Shown: positions 33,428-46,380 of the stretch, piece after piece
How the letters are laid out: the number at the start of each line of letters is the position of its first letter
Numbering within the stretch: the stretch's first letter is position 1
Assembly (NCBI GenBank): GCA_941918925.1
Contig: OW799237.1
Span: 112,138,515 to 112,202,514 of the forward strand
Origin: Phyto melanocephala
Lineage: Eukaryota; Arthropoda; Insecta; Diptera; Rhinophoridae
Direction of reading: 5' to 3'
DNA: 64,000 bases
Made by a program: the position numbers and the translations under genes
Notes under the pieces: model-generated
What the model saw: only the letters and a program-made list of their open reading frames with translations
Told to the model about the DNA's origin: nothing
Databases searched by the model: none

Positions 33428-34169
33428 TATACCCTTCACACAGTGAAAAAGGGTATATATAGGTTTGTCATTCCGTGTGAAATTTCTACAATTTTCATTT
33501 CCGACCCCATAAAGTATATATTTTCTGAAAGCTTATGAATAGAGGAGTCGATTAAGCCCTGACCGTCTGTCCGTCTGTCCGTCTGACCGTCTGTCCGTGT
33601 GTATGTTGAAATCAACTTTTTGAAGCCCCCCGACATAGGTTGGACCCGGGTAAGGTATTAAAATATCAGAAATATTCGGGAGTAGATCGGTATTGAAAAT
33701 CAGAAACATCGGTACATAAACAACTGAGATATGAGCAAAAACCCACGACCACCTCGATTTTCTTTTCATAAAAACAACATTACAACAACAACATACATAC
33801 ATACAAACGTGTATACTGGTTAGAGAAAACGTGGCATCGAATCCCAGCTGAGGCAAAAAAATTTTTTTTTAAATTTTTTTAAAATTTTTTTTTTAATTTT
33901 TTTTTTATTTTTTTTTTATTTTTTATTTAATATATTATATATATTTTTATTATTATTTTTTTTATTTTTTTTTTTTTAATTTTTTTTTTATTTTTTTTTT
34001 TGTTTTATATATATTATATATGTATATAATAATTTTTTTTTTAAATTTTTTTTTTATTTTTTTTTTTTGTTTTTTTTAACATACATACGTGAATTTACTG
34101 TAATTGCATGACTACACGTTGTGAAGGGTATATAAGATTCGGCACGGCCGAATATAGCGCTTTTACTTG
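33428..34169 (+). mobile_element. DINE-1-like element, copy C
   Basis: TATACCCTTCACACAGTG follows directly on the end of copy D. It has the full core, four CTGTCCGTCTG/CTGACCG steps at 33566-33600, a T-rich tract (33857-34078), the TGTGAAGGGTATATAAG repeat, a perfect TTCGGC-ACG-GCCGAA hairpin and the end TTTTACTTG. It is the best-preserved copy together with E. Confidence 0.85.
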
Positions 34170-34261
34170 TTTTTGTTATTTTTATTATAAAAACATTCTG
34201 CTTGTTTGAAAGCTTGAGTTATGAAGCTCATTTTTATTTGAGTACCTTTGTTACAAAGCAA

Positions 34262-34512
34262 GACTGTAAGATCTGGTGTTCTAAAAATCCAAAAGCCAAT
34301 CATCAACGCCAATTGCATCCTATTACTTAGATGTACAGTATGGGGTGGCATTAGATTTGAAAATATTATTGGGCCTTACTTCTTCGAAAATGAAAATGTA
34401 AGTGATTTAACCGTAAATAGAGAGCGGTATCGGTCGGTATACGTCCCGCTCTTGAAAACAGACCTAAAGAGTGATTTTAGCAGGATAAGGGCACAGCCCA
34501 CAATGCCCAAGA
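34262..34512 (+). pseudogene. Mariner-like transposase fragment, central catalytic part
   Basis: Frames read LRCTVWGGIRFENIIGPYFF, then ENENVSDLTVNRERYRS and, after a shift, QQDKGTAHNAQEKVM at 34482-34512. They match the region from before the second catalytic Asp to that Asp (QQD). Part of this is in an open 90-codon frame (34248-34520), whose last third is in the wrong frame. First and third Asp regions are absent. Confidence 0.75.
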
Positions 34513-34520
34513 AAAAGTAA

Positions 34521-36310
34521 TGTAAAGTAATTTAAGTAAATTTTTTGGAGAGCAAAATATTTCCAGATATTCGGAAATGAATTTGCCAGCTCTTAGCCAG
34601 ATTTAAAAACCGTGAACATTTAAACGAAATTATTTTCCATACTTGATGTAAAAAAAATTTCATTTTGCATAAACAAAATAGTGTTAATACAGCAAAATGT
34701 TGAAAACATCAAAAATTATTTAGACATTGTGACAGTCAACAGGAATTTTAACTTACTGCTCTTAGAAATGAACATAAAAATTAACCCTAATTGATCTTAA
34801 ATCCGTTTTGCAGTTTTCTACATTCGCCACTTCTGAAAAGATAAAATTTAATGCAACACTTTTAAACTTATTTTGTGACAATGCAACGAATAGATAGAAA
34901 CCATCTTCTAATTGTGGCAAAAATATGGTCATAATTGTGTTTTCATTTGCTAATTTCACAAATTTGTGTGCCAAAAAGAAAAAAAAAACAAACTTGCAAC
35001 AGAAAATACCAAAAGTAAGAAGCAACAATAATTATCATTTTCATATCCGTTTTCCGTTTAAATAATGAGAGTTTACTGCTCTGCAATATCAAGGACAAAT
35101 TATAAATACATACACACATACGCTGAACTATACAAACACACAATTGTAAATATAGATGTTTGTGTTAACAAAGTGGTTATATTTCATTTTCGTATGTTTT
35201 TAACAATTTATAGTTAAACACAACTTTAAAATTAATTATTGTTTTATTGCTACAAAATGTACAGAGACCAAAAATGCAATAAATATTACTTTAATTTTAA
35301 TTTAACTGAATTAATTAAAACATTTTTCTTCTTTTTTTTTTTTTGTGTAATATCAAATATGGTAATTGAAACTAAACTGTATTAATCAGTTATTAAGTAG
35401 AATATTTTAAAATGCCAGAATTAATAATTTATGCCAGTGTGTTGAGGAAAAAAATTGTCACAAAAAAACTGTCACAAAAGCTGAAATTTTTTTTCAAGAA
35501 CTGTTAGTTGAAGCAAAAGTAGTTGATAAACAATATGGCAAAAAAAAATTCACTAAAAAATGTCTATCCAATTAATTGTAAATTTTTTTCTTTAATTTAA
35601 TTAGCAAATAAACTGGCGCTATAAAAAAGAGACAGATTTTTATGAAAAAAACTTGTTGCTATGGGAACTTAGTTTTTTTTTTTTTTGCCAAAAAAGTGTT
35701 TTTAATGAATAAAAATATAAACTGCTACTGCTACTATAGAAACAAAAACAATCGCTAATCAAATCTGGAGACTAGTTTATATTGTCTAGAGTTGCCTTTT
35801 ATAGAAATGTTTAAACACTAAGCATTTCCAGTTATTAAACAAACGGTAACGTTTTGTATTTGAAAAAAAAGGTTTTGACAGTAAAGTTGGCTGCGAAGCA
35901 ACTGTTATAGTTTTATAATAAGTAATGCTATTAAAGCTTTTTCTAGTTCAATCTAGCGGCTTTGTCTGAATTTTTGTTTCTACCGCGTGTCTTAAATAGA
36001 GGTATAAAAATTTAAGTTGACAACACTTTTTTAACTGGCGGCCATTTTGTCATTTATAAAGTGATTTATGTTTAGTTTGTTTTGGCATTTCAACACTAAT
36101 AGACTGACGCATTAATGCCAACACGTAGATTCGGTAAGCTAATAATAATTTCCGTTGATTCCGATTTTCATAAGCAAATTTTTTTAAGCGATCAACTTCA
36201 CTCTTTATGAACAAATACGTCAATAAATAAAACTGCCGTATTTTAAGTGATAATAATCCTCAAGTGCATGTTGAAACACCATTAAAAAAATATATACTAA
36301 TTGTATGATG
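34521..36310. other. AT-rich spacer
   Basis: Frames such as 34762-35028 (-) are Phe/Leu-rich without domains. No repeats were recognised. Confidence 0.5.
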
Positions 36311-36314
36311 TGAT

Positions 36315-36800
36315 TTATAAGGTGGTGGAATCATTGGTTCGCACTTCTTTAAAAAAAGTGCTGCTCAGAATGTTATAGTCAATGGTGATCGCTATAGAGC
36401 CTTGATTACTGACTTGTTCGTTCATCATTTGAACAACCACGATGTGTCAGAGCTATGTTTTTAACAGGACGGAGCAACCTGTCAAACAGCTTATGCCAAA
36501 ATTGATTTAACAAAGGAAATGTTTGGTAGCCGCATAGTTTTAGGTTTTTGACCCCCTGAAATCGGCCCCACATATCGTGAGACTTAACGCCGCTTGACTA
36601 TTTTCTGTATTTCTGTGAAGATGTTAAGTTGCTAGTCTACCCGTAAAAGCCCAAAACGATTGAACACTTGGAGGACAACATTCGCCACAAACGTAGGAAG
36701 TCATTAGGCCTTTAGCTTAGACTATGTCCGAGCCAGAGCTGGGAGTCATATGCCAGAAGTCATATTTAAATTGCAACGCCAGATAATCTTTCGAATAAAG
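36315..36800 (+). pseudogene. Mariner transposase remnant, C-terminal half
   Basis: Reading frames give GGIIGSHFFKKSAAQNVIVN, then GDRYRALITDLFVHHLNN, a stop within CF*QDGATCQTA (second Asp kept) and a decayed LTPLDYF region near 36590. Many stops; the C-terminal end runs to about 36775. Confidence 0.8.
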
Positions 36801-36879
36801 GAAATCTCATTTCAATTCAAAAATTCATCATTGTTTTATTCAATTTCACATTTCTATAGCTCTATTAAAAATACGCTTA

Positions 36880-38012
36880 CATAATTAACCGTATTTTACT
36901 GGTCAGGCCCTTTCATTTCAATTTGCGCCGTTTTGTTTCAGACGCCATCTTGGATTTTACACGTTTTTTAACTTTACTATATTGTACTGATCGAGCGTTT
37001 TTTTTTTTATTTTAATATTGTGGGGGTTAAGGAGACAAAGCTGTAACTACTATATTTGAGTCATATATTCGCTATTAATTCTAGGACGCCATCTTGGATT
37101 TTTTTCTTTTCATAGCTTACTATATTTTACTACTCAAGCTCTTTCATTTGATGCCCATATTGTTTCTCACGGTTGTATAGAAATTGAAATATAAAGATTT
37201 TCTTTTGCAAATTTTACTAAAAACACCAAAGCAGTTGTACTCTGGTGCTCATAACTCAGTTTGATTCAAGTCGATCTGTTAGTTTTTCTTAGAAATAATT
37301 TCTGATATTACGGCTTAAAATTTGGTATCTTATGCGTGTTCAAATATTATTTAGAAGTTTATAAAAATTTGCTTTATTTCAAAAAATATAATTTTTTAAA
37401 ATAATTTTTGCCTATAACTTTGCTGATTAGTGACAAATTTGTCCAACATTTTTCATGAATATCTCCATATTTGCTCATATCTAAGAAAGTTATTTGGCGA
37501 TTATGCTGATTTTAAATACCGATCTGCTTTCGAATATCTGCGATATTCTTATACCTAACACGGGTCTTGTCGGTGTCGGCGGGCTTCAAAAAGATAATTT
37601 CAACATACACACGGACAGTCGGACAGACTGACAGATAAACAATGCTTAATCAACTCCCCTTTTTATTAGCTTCAAGAATATATAAAGTTTATGGAGTCGG
37701 AAATGAATATTGTAGGACTTCAACACGGAATGACAAACCTATGGTCACGAATAGAAGGTCCGAACTCGTATTTTTTACGAAATTAACTTTTTCCGTGATT
37801 CTAATACATTTTACACAAATAACCCTAGACACATAAATTCAATGCAATAGAATTAAAAGCAAAAGTTTGTTTAAGCAATCAAACAAAATAAATTACATTA
37901 TAATACAGTTTATATTAGGTTTTTGCCTTCTTCTGTAAAGTGACAATTATTTGAATAAGTGCCGATCTACATGTGACCACCGATAAGCCCTTACACTCAC
38001 TGTGAAGGGTAT
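36880..38012 (-). mobile_element. DINE-1-like element, copy G, long form
   Basis: The minus strand begins at the subterminal repeat (TGTGAAGGGTATA at 38001-38013, plus strand). It then passes through the 250-base module shared with 2480-2735, then the core (ATTCATTTCCGACTCCATAAA, GTCTGTCCGACTGTCCGTGT), and at least two modules containing AAAATCCAAGATGGCGTC (37085 and 36945). No 3' hairpin was found at the other end, so this copy is truncated or decayed there. Confidence 0.7.
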
Positions 38013-39825
38013 AAAAATACCAATCGTTTTATAAGAAAATATTTTAAGTCCAGATAAAAACAAAAAAAAATATAACAGCAAATGTGCTACATCCAAACAG
38101 AGCTACTACTTCCTAACGACATTATATTCAAATAGTTCGACTAAAGTATGCGTTTTTGATGCTTCCTGCAGACCTTAAAAAAAAAGCGCTTAGTGCTTAC
38201 GATATTTAGTTTTAAATCAAATTAAACATTTTCCGCGATTTATTACTTAAGTTTTCAATTGAAGGATCGCCGCGAAAAACGTTGCAAATGACAAAATAAT
38301 AATTCTTCAGGCGAGCAAAAAAACGTATTTAAAAGGTTTGATTATCTCTTTTTTTTTAAATACTTTTCCTTTTGTACCTCTGTTACACTTATCAATCACT
38401 TTCGACAATTCCGTTCGTAGACTTTTGTTTATAACTTACAACGTTCTTCCACTGACTGACTCATTGTAATTGCGTTTTGACGGTGACAAAATGCATAATT
38501 TCGATGTTTTGGTTTTTGGAGAAATGTAAGAGTAATTTTAACGGTAATCTGCAAAAAAACAGGTTTTGTAAAATTTGACTTATACAACGTTATTCACGGC
38601 TTTGCTTCAATTTGTGTTGGCAAAATAAAATTAAGTTTAACAAATTGTGACCACTTTTAAAACTAATTCAGGGGCATTTTATCACAACAATTTACCATCA
38701 CTGTTGTGTGTATATGTATGCATGTGTGTCTATGATACAGTTACACAATAAAACAAAACAAAAAAACATTTAACGAGCTCGTGATAAATGTGTCTAAATT
38801 CCCCTGTTAAATGTATAACATCACGTGTTTTTTTTTAAGCTTTTTCTTTGTCTGTTAAATGAAAAAATTATGTTGTAAGTGTGTAGGTCCCAGGGTATGT
38901 GTAGTACGAGTACGTATGTATGTACGTATTCATGTATATACATGTGTTTGCTGCTAACATTTTTAAAGTTTTTGCATGGCCCAAATATCTACATGCGAGT
39001 ACATGCGTTATCTAGCATTCCACCAATTCCATTATCAGACTTCTCACACTCCCTTTCATTCATTTAAGTCAAACATTTACATACATTAACACTTATTGAC
39101 ATACACATAAACACTCACTGACATGCACAGTATTTGTGTGGCTGTGTGTGGATAATACATTAAAACTTTAAATATTTTTTATGAATGGAAATAAAATTCA
39201 TTGTTTGTTGATATTTGACTATAGATAGAGATTGACGTTTCAGTATTATTTCTATTATTCCTTGTTGATTCCACAATGGCGAAAGAAAAAACAACACACA
39301 CACACACATGCATGCATGCATACAGGCATTGTCAGTTATTAATGCCGATGACTGACAAAACAAATTGTTCTCAAAATGTTCATCTTTTTTTCGTATTCAG
39401 CTCATCGACGAAATAGTTTTTTATTTAAAAGCTTTCGCTTGACAGTATGTATTGCAAACCATTTCTCAGTGCTTCCCCGTAAACTGTGTTAATTTGATTA
39501 TACTGTTTGAAACTTTTAGTGGAAAAAAAAGTCAGTCAGTTTTATTAAATCTCTGACATCGTGATGCAGGACAGTAATTGAAATATGCTTTAAAAAAAGA
39601 TTTTAAAAAACGAACCAAAATTTTTATTTAAATATTCAGTCAATTTTTTTTGTTTTGCTAAGGAAAAAAACTATTTGAATTTTATTATAAAAATTCGTCC
39701 TGTAATAGAAATGTGTTTCGTAAATTGCATATTTTATGGCCGTCATAATCGACCCAATCTCTTGTGTTCAAATTTCTCACCAGTTTCCTTTTATTGGAAA
39801 TTAATCCATCAGTCCGCATTCATAA
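38013..39825. other. Spacer with short CA/TGCA runs
   Basis: It contains ACAC and TGCA repeats at 39292-39320 and GTATGTACGTAT runs near 38913. No coding evidence; the frames here are short and Cys/Ser-rich. Confidence 0.5.
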
Positions 39826-39829
39826 AGTA

Positions 39830-40325
39830 GGTACCGAGAAGAATATTGCTGCTGTATCGGCCAACGTCAGTGAAGACACCGAAAACGAAAATTGAAGCAC
39901 CGCGAGATGGTCACTAACGTATTTTTTTTTTCCAAAATGAAAGAATTGGACTTACTTGGCATATGGGGTTTCAACAACACGATGCCACACGGCACTCAAT
40001 ACTATAAACCTATTGAGAGGCGTGTTTAATAAGTAATTCATCTAACGTTTTGAAGCCGTCTATGCCCATGAGCCGCCAAGATCATGCAATTTGACAGCAC
40101 TTGACTATTTGTTGTGAAGATACGTGAAGTCCCTAGTATACGAGAACAAGCCTGTCGAAATTATATTTCTAAAAGATAACATTATAGCTAACATTGGTGA
40201 GATATCGGCCGAAACGCTAGAAAAAGTATGCCAAAATTAAAGCTTATAGATGGGCCCCAACTGCGTAGCCGCGGACAACACTTACATGAAATAATCTTTA
40301 CAAAAATAATGTCAGACATTCATTA
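39830..40325 (+). pseudogene. Mariner transposase remnant
   Basis: TEKNIAAVSANVSED (linker of the DNA-binding domain) is followed after a deletion by the decayed second-Asp region near 39975 and by APRSCNLTALDYLL, where the third Asp has changed to Asn. YVKSLVYENKP and EISAETLEKV, the usual C-terminal pieces, follow. Multiple stops. The DINE-1-like copy E begins about 25 bases downstream. Confidence 0.75.
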
Positions 40326-40348
40326 GTTGCCCCAAATAAATATTTCAT

Positions 40349-41172
40349 TATACCCTTCACACAGTGAAAAAGGGTATATATAGGTTTGTCATTCCGTGTG
40401 AAATTTCTACAATTTTCATTTCCGACCCCATAAAGTATATATTTTCTGACAGCTTATGAATAGGGGAGTCGATTAAGCTCTGTCAGTCTGTCCGTCTGAC
40501 CGTCTGTCCGTGTGTATGTTGAAATCAACTTTTTGAAGCCCCCCGACATATGTTAGACCCGGGTAAGGTATTAAAATTTCAGAAATATTCGGGAGTAGAT
40601 CGGTATTGAAAATCAGAAACATTGGTACATAAACAACTGAGATATAAGCAAAAACCCACGACCACCTCGATTTTTTTTCACAAAAACAACATTACAACAA
40701 CAACATATATACATACAAACGTGTATACTGGTTAAAGAAAACGTGGCATTGAATCCCAGCTGAGCCAAAAAAATTTTTTTTTCAATTTTTTTAAAATTTT
40801 TTTTTTAATTTTTTTTATATTTTTTATTTTTTTTTTAATATATTATTTATATTTTTATTATTTTAAAATTTTTTTTTTTTTAATTTTTTTTTTTGTTTTA
40901 TATATATTATATATATAATAATTTTTTTTTTTAATTTTTTTTTTAAATTTTTTTTTAAAATCTTTTTTTTATTTTTTTTTTTTTTTGTTTTTTTTAACAT
41001 ACATACGTGAATTTGTAATTTTACAATAGGATGTTTTTATATATGTATGTTTTTATATGTATGTACGTATTTCATATGGGATGAATGGTGACACAAACTA
41101 CTGTTATTGCATGACTACACGTTGTGAAGGGTATATAAGATTCGGCACGGCCGAATATACCGCTCTTACTTG
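40349..41172 (+). mobile_element. DINE-1-like element, copy E, full length
   Basis: TATACCCTTCACACAGTG start, complete core, CTGTCCGTCTGACCGTCTG, the tRNA-like GGCATTGAATCCCAGC, a T-rich tract (40772-40997), TGTGAAGGGTATATAAG, hairpin TTCGGC-ACG-GCCGAA and CTCTTACTTG. It is about 95% similar by eye to copy C in the core. Confidence 0.85.
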
Positions 41173-42245
41173 TTTACTTTAGCCTATTTCTGTGTTTTTT
41201 TTTCATTTTTCAAAACATAAAAGTTTAAACTAAAAAAAAAACAAAACTGATGTGCTTGTTGATTTCTGTTTGCTTTTGACATTTATAAACTGTGTTTTGC
41301 AACTGTTTTTTAATAAAAAAATTGTTTCAGTTTGCTGTAGCAAAAAAAAACTGTTCAGTTCACTCTCACTCTCTTCAATGACAGCATCAGCCAACGTTTT
41401 CTTTAGAACAAAGATTGTAGAATAGCTTTTGTATAGTGATACAAAAACTGTCAGATTTTCTCGTAAAAGGGTTTAAAAGATTATTCATCAAGCAACGGCA
41501 CACGGGACATATCAGCTCATGCTTTTTGCTCATAATCCACAAACTGAAAAACCTTTCTGGGACCAGTAAAAGGTTACTCAACATTCATTGACAAGTTGTA
41601 ATATTTAGTGTGACGCCGTCAAACAGAATCTGATGGCGGCTTAGATATCGTTGCTGACCTTTTGACATCTAAGTTTGCATTCTACTACAGTAATCCGATA
41701 ATCTAAATGGATATTTGAGAATCCTCTTGCCTGATATAAATAGATACCGTCACCTACTCTAGCCCTCCCTATAAACCAGTCACAGACAACAAATACCTAT
41801 TCATTTGCAACTGTATAGGTGAGTTGCACTCTCCACCTCCCACAACATAATAAAACAAAAATACATACATAAATACACAGCAATTTAAACAAGCGTAAAA
41901 AACATCTTTGCTAAAAAGCTGTTGGCGGCTAGAAATTTTGTTTATTTCCAGTCAATTCATGTAAGACGTTTATGTGAGATTAAACTAAATAATAGAAAAT
42001 AAGATTAAGACGTGATTTGCCTATGACTGCTTTGGAGTCATCTTTGTATACATTCAGCATCTCCAAGTCTAAGAAAGAGTTTTCTTCTGCTTTCGTTTCC
42101 GAGATGACGACGAGGAATTTTCTAAAGAAAAAAATTTTTGAAGAGCAGTAGTCAATGCGAGTTGGCAGCAAATGCATGTTCTCAGTAATGATGGCGTAAA
42201 ACCTTGATACGCTTTTAAGTTATATTACCGCAGTTGGACCAACCT
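41173..42245. other. Spacer, unassigned
   Basis: It includes a less AT-rich part at 41590-41850 without motifs. The minus frame at 41387-41584 contains PVCRCL but no further domain evidence. Confidence 0.45.
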
Positions 42246-42247
42246 TT

Positions 42248-42615
42248 ACATATATACAAATGGAATGACAAACTTATTTTTATATACTTTTTCACACTCT
42301 TACGTGAAGGGTAAAACATTAGAGGTAATCGTGTTTATTTGCTCATATCTCAGATACTAAAGAACACATACAGACATGTTAAATTCATTGTTCAACATGA
42401 AGTTTTTTATTCTTAAGCGATATAAATAATATCAATTTATATATTTGTACAGGTAAGAGCAACATACTGGGGCTTCTATAAATTGTTTTCACCCAATAAA
42501 CGCACCGACATACATCATCGCTCAATTGACTTTTCTACTGACATAAGCTTTCAGAAAATGTAAGCTCTATGGGGTCGGAAATGAATATTGGAATGACAAA
42601 GGTATATATAACCTT
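42248..42615 (-). mobile_element. DINE-1-like fragments (two adjacent minus-strand pieces)
   Basis: 42248-42318 has only a 5' end (GGAATGACAAACTT, then ACGTGAAGGGTAAAAC). 42330-42615 has the AGATATGAGC, AAGTCAATTGAGCGATG and CATTTCCGACCCCATAGAG order of a core. The second lacks both ends. The 66-codon frame at 42569 is unrelated to any gene. Confidence 0.6.
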
Positions 42616-43372
42616 GTCACCACAGTTGAAAGCTGTAAAAACTGAAGCTTTTAGCAATGGTTTATTATATAAAGAAAACGTTTATTTAAAGACAGTTTTC
42701 TTAAGAAAATCCGTTGCTGGAGCATCAACTGTATTGGGGAAAACGCAAGTTTATTTTTTATTTTTTTAATTACAGTTTATTTTCTTATAGAAAAGAACTG
42801 CTTCATGCAATAAGTTTATTGTCTTCTGTTGTCTTTTTCTATTAATTAAACATTCTTCATAATACGACTCTTTTAAAGAAAACTTTTTCTCGCTAAAAAC
42901 TGTTGCTAATGCCTTCTTTTAGTTTGAGTTCTTAAGTTTAAGGATGCTGTCTTCTTGCGTGTTAATTTAACATTTTAAACATTTTATCATACAGCTAAGG
43001 TGTTTCAAGTAAAAAAGTTTAAAATTATACATGCAGTTTTAGGTCTTGCCATTAATTTTCCTTTTGTACTTCTGTTTATGTCTCATTAAATCTCCTCTTG
43101 GTATTTGAAATTTAAATTTGTGTGTACTAAGTACTTTTTATAATTGTACTATTTTTACTTAGCACTCTATCTGTTTAAGAGTTGTTATATATTCCATCTG
43201 ATTCCATTTATTAAAAGTACTTACATATTTATTTTGTTCCATTTAAGTTCTGAAGGAAAACTAAAGCAACGGGTGAGCAAAGAATGAAAACATTTCAGAC
43301 AGTTTAATTTAAAATATTTCTCAAGTTTTTTTGCTATTTGCTTTTATTTAATTTCATTTCTTCCCCCATCGT

Positions 43373-43408
<36 letters not shown>

Positions 43409-46380
43409 ACATGCACACATCCAAACATACTTATCTTTTATTTAGCCTTTATTATGCTCAAGTGCAGGAGGTTCGGTTGGAAAAAAGGATGAAAGAAAAG
43501 AAAACAAACAACGAACCAAACGATAACATAACATTTACCTGAAAAGAAACAAAACAAAACAGAAAGAAAAAATTAAATTAAAGTTTTACTCTTGATAGCA
43601 GCCAGCAACTGCAAACTGCTCTCTAAACTATGCTATTGAAAAATAAAATAAATTTAAGTTTTTATCAGCTGTAATAGAAAAAAAAAAAAAAACAAACAAA
43701 TCCTTTTGTCATATACTACTCCCACCTCACCCCCACCTGCTCTGGGCAGCAAATATGGGAAAAAAAAGTAACGAAAATTAAGCAACTTAAACCAGTAGAA
43801 GATATCAAGAATACAAAAAACGCAAACATGCACTTAAAGGCAAAACCTTAAAAAACAAGCATAAAGTAGGCAAAAAACTATTGCCTACTTAAAGGCCGTT
43901 AGAATTGTTACAAACCAAAATCAACAACAAAAAATTTAGGAAAAACAAGCAACGGAAGGTCTATAAATGTGAATGAATGTTGTGAGGTTGTACGTGAATT
44001 TACATAGATATACGTATGTGTTTGTGTGTATGTGTGTGAATGTATCTATTTTTCAAATCCTTTTTACAAATATGGCGTAAAGCCAACTATTTTATTATCT
44101 ATAGATAGATAGATATATATCCATATACACACACATATACATACATACAGACATGCCCGCATTTAAATAGGCAGACACATGTTTTTTATATACATATGTA
44201 CATATATATTTAAGCTAATACTTTAACAAAATATTTTTTTGATGAAAAAAAAACTTGTTTTTCTACATCTAGTTTTATACTTAAACAACTAACCGAATAA
44301 AGAAAAGAAAAAAATCAGAGAAATTGGTTTAAAAGGGAAAATTCAATAGAAATAAAAAGGATTTTTATTATAATTTGTTTTTGTGTAAATGTAGTGTGTG
44401 TGTGTAAGAGATTAAATAGATCTGGGGTTATTTTGATAATTTTAAATTTACAAAAAATAAATCTTCTAACTTATAAAGGCATAAAGAGTGTCTTAATAAA
44501 TAGTGTAACACATAGTTTTCCTACCCAATGTGGTAGCGAAATATCGGAATAAAATAATAATAATTTCTATAAAAACAAAACGTTTTCTTTTTTGGCACTT
44601 CATAATCAAAATATTTAACTGATTCAAGTAAGCTTTTTCAAAAACGAAAGGTCTAATAGTTCATACAAAAATTCACGAAGTCCTTAGTAATTTTTCAATA
44701 CAAGTAGAAATTTATTTTCAATACAAATAATGATAGTAAGAGTCCCAAAGGTTAAATTTCTAAAGCCTCGATCACATAGATTTGACTTGCCCTTAATAAT
44801 CGCATGTGTCGCGCTTACTTTGGGGACATTGTGTCGATTTTGGATTGTAAATATGGATATCGAGGATTAATCAATGACTTCAAAAAACTGGACAAGAATA
44901 CTTTCACCGAGAGGTAACTATAATCACAGATCGTTCATAATCATTGTCTATAATAGGTTTGTCATATAGAATATATACAATTATGAGTGGGAGAATCAGT
45001 GACTCAGTAATTGTAACAGACTATCAACATGCCACCATACTTCAATACCCTTAAGCGAAATTAAAGAAACCAAAGAGAAAATTAAAACATTCAAACGCAG
45101 TCATAATTTAAAAATTCTTATTTGAACCGCTATTCCAAATGGGAACAAAATTCAAAAATTCGCAGTAATATGTCGTAATTTGGCCTCACATAAAGAAAAT
45201 TAACATGACACAATGTTCAATAATCACCTAATTAGTAGCAAGTATTACACTTAAGAAGCAATAGTTACAATTAATACTTATAAGATGACATTTTATAAAA
45301 ATCATTTTCGTTTTTTATAATTTCCCCAAGAAACCTAAAACAAAAAATTGTATTTTTAACAATATAATTATTGATCAAAATGGTATAGAAAATCCGTTTA
45401 AGTCGTTTTATATCCTTCACATAACACCCTCTTACATGCAATCAGTGGCAGCACATAAAAAAAAAAGAATTTGCTAAGCGCTTGATAACATACATTTTAT
45501 TGAGATAAAAAGATAAAAAAAAGGGGGAATAGAAAACATGCAGCTGATAGACTTACATTTGTATGCACATCGATAAATAAAACTATTAACAACAGAATAT
45601 GTACAACAAGCACTATGGGGAAAAAAATATTTTTAATCTGTTTTAATTTTATCAAAAAGCTTTTAGTTTGTCTTAGATGAAACCGAATGTCATATGTTGC
45701 TCTCATGTGTAGAAAATAATTAAAAAATAAAAATTGTAAAAAGTAGTAGAAGTGACATCAAAGCATTTTGGTGTCCCTAAATCAATATTGTATTCGGGTA
45801 AAGAAATCGCAATTACAAAAAAATAACAAAAAGAAAGAATTTCTTTAAGTAACAAACCACAAGTTTCGATAGAACTACACGCTAACTTTTTAGAAAGCAC
45901 CAAACTTTCACGTTTTTTTTTTGTTTTTGGTGGCAACACTTAACCGCCTAAATGACGGCAAAACCAAATTATGTTGACTATTTAAGGTCATCTCAAGGAA
46001 GTTAGTAAAAGTTTGCATATTTTTTTTAATTTAGTTAAATTTTTTTTTTTTTTTTTTTGCAAACTTAAGCCATAGTGCTGGTGAGCTAAGTGATTTCTTC
46101 ATGCACACATGCATAAGTAAAAAGCTTAAATTTAAAAACCAATGCAAAGTTTCTTTCTTTTCTTTTTCTCTCACTTTCTCGTTAGATTTGTAAATTTCAA
46201 TTGGAAAATGACAGAGAAACTTATTCCAAAGCGTAAAAAACTCAATAGCCTACAAAATTCACCAGCAAAAAATATTCTAAGCTTAGCAATACTTATACAT
46301 AGAAACTACCTTTTCAATAAAAACACACAATTAAAAAACTTAAGCTGCCAAGATACATTAACCCCTGAACGGTAGATGAA
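42616..46380. other. Long AT-rich spacer with microsatellites
   Basis: It includes the CA microsatellite at 43375-43402, a GATA run at 44100-44115 and A runs at 43679-43692. A weak hint of a transposase third-Asp region near 44765-44850 was not convincing. No genes were supported over 3.7 kb. Confidence 0.5.
43375..43402 (+). repeat. CA dinucleotide microsatellite
   Basis: Fourteen consecutive AC units, then CATACACACATGCACACAT variants. Confidence 0.95.

Noticed and set aside
34762..35028. 88-codon minus-strand frame, Phe-rich
   Set aside because: Hydrophobic composition comes from AAA/TTT-rich DNA; no conserved motif.
41387..41584. RING-like PVCRCL motif
   Set aside because: A single short Cys motif without the remaining zinc ligands.
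44760..45000. Possible further mariner third-Asp region
   Set aside because: Only a short resemblance (SHRFDL, then WG) after assuming several shifts; not distinguishable from chance.
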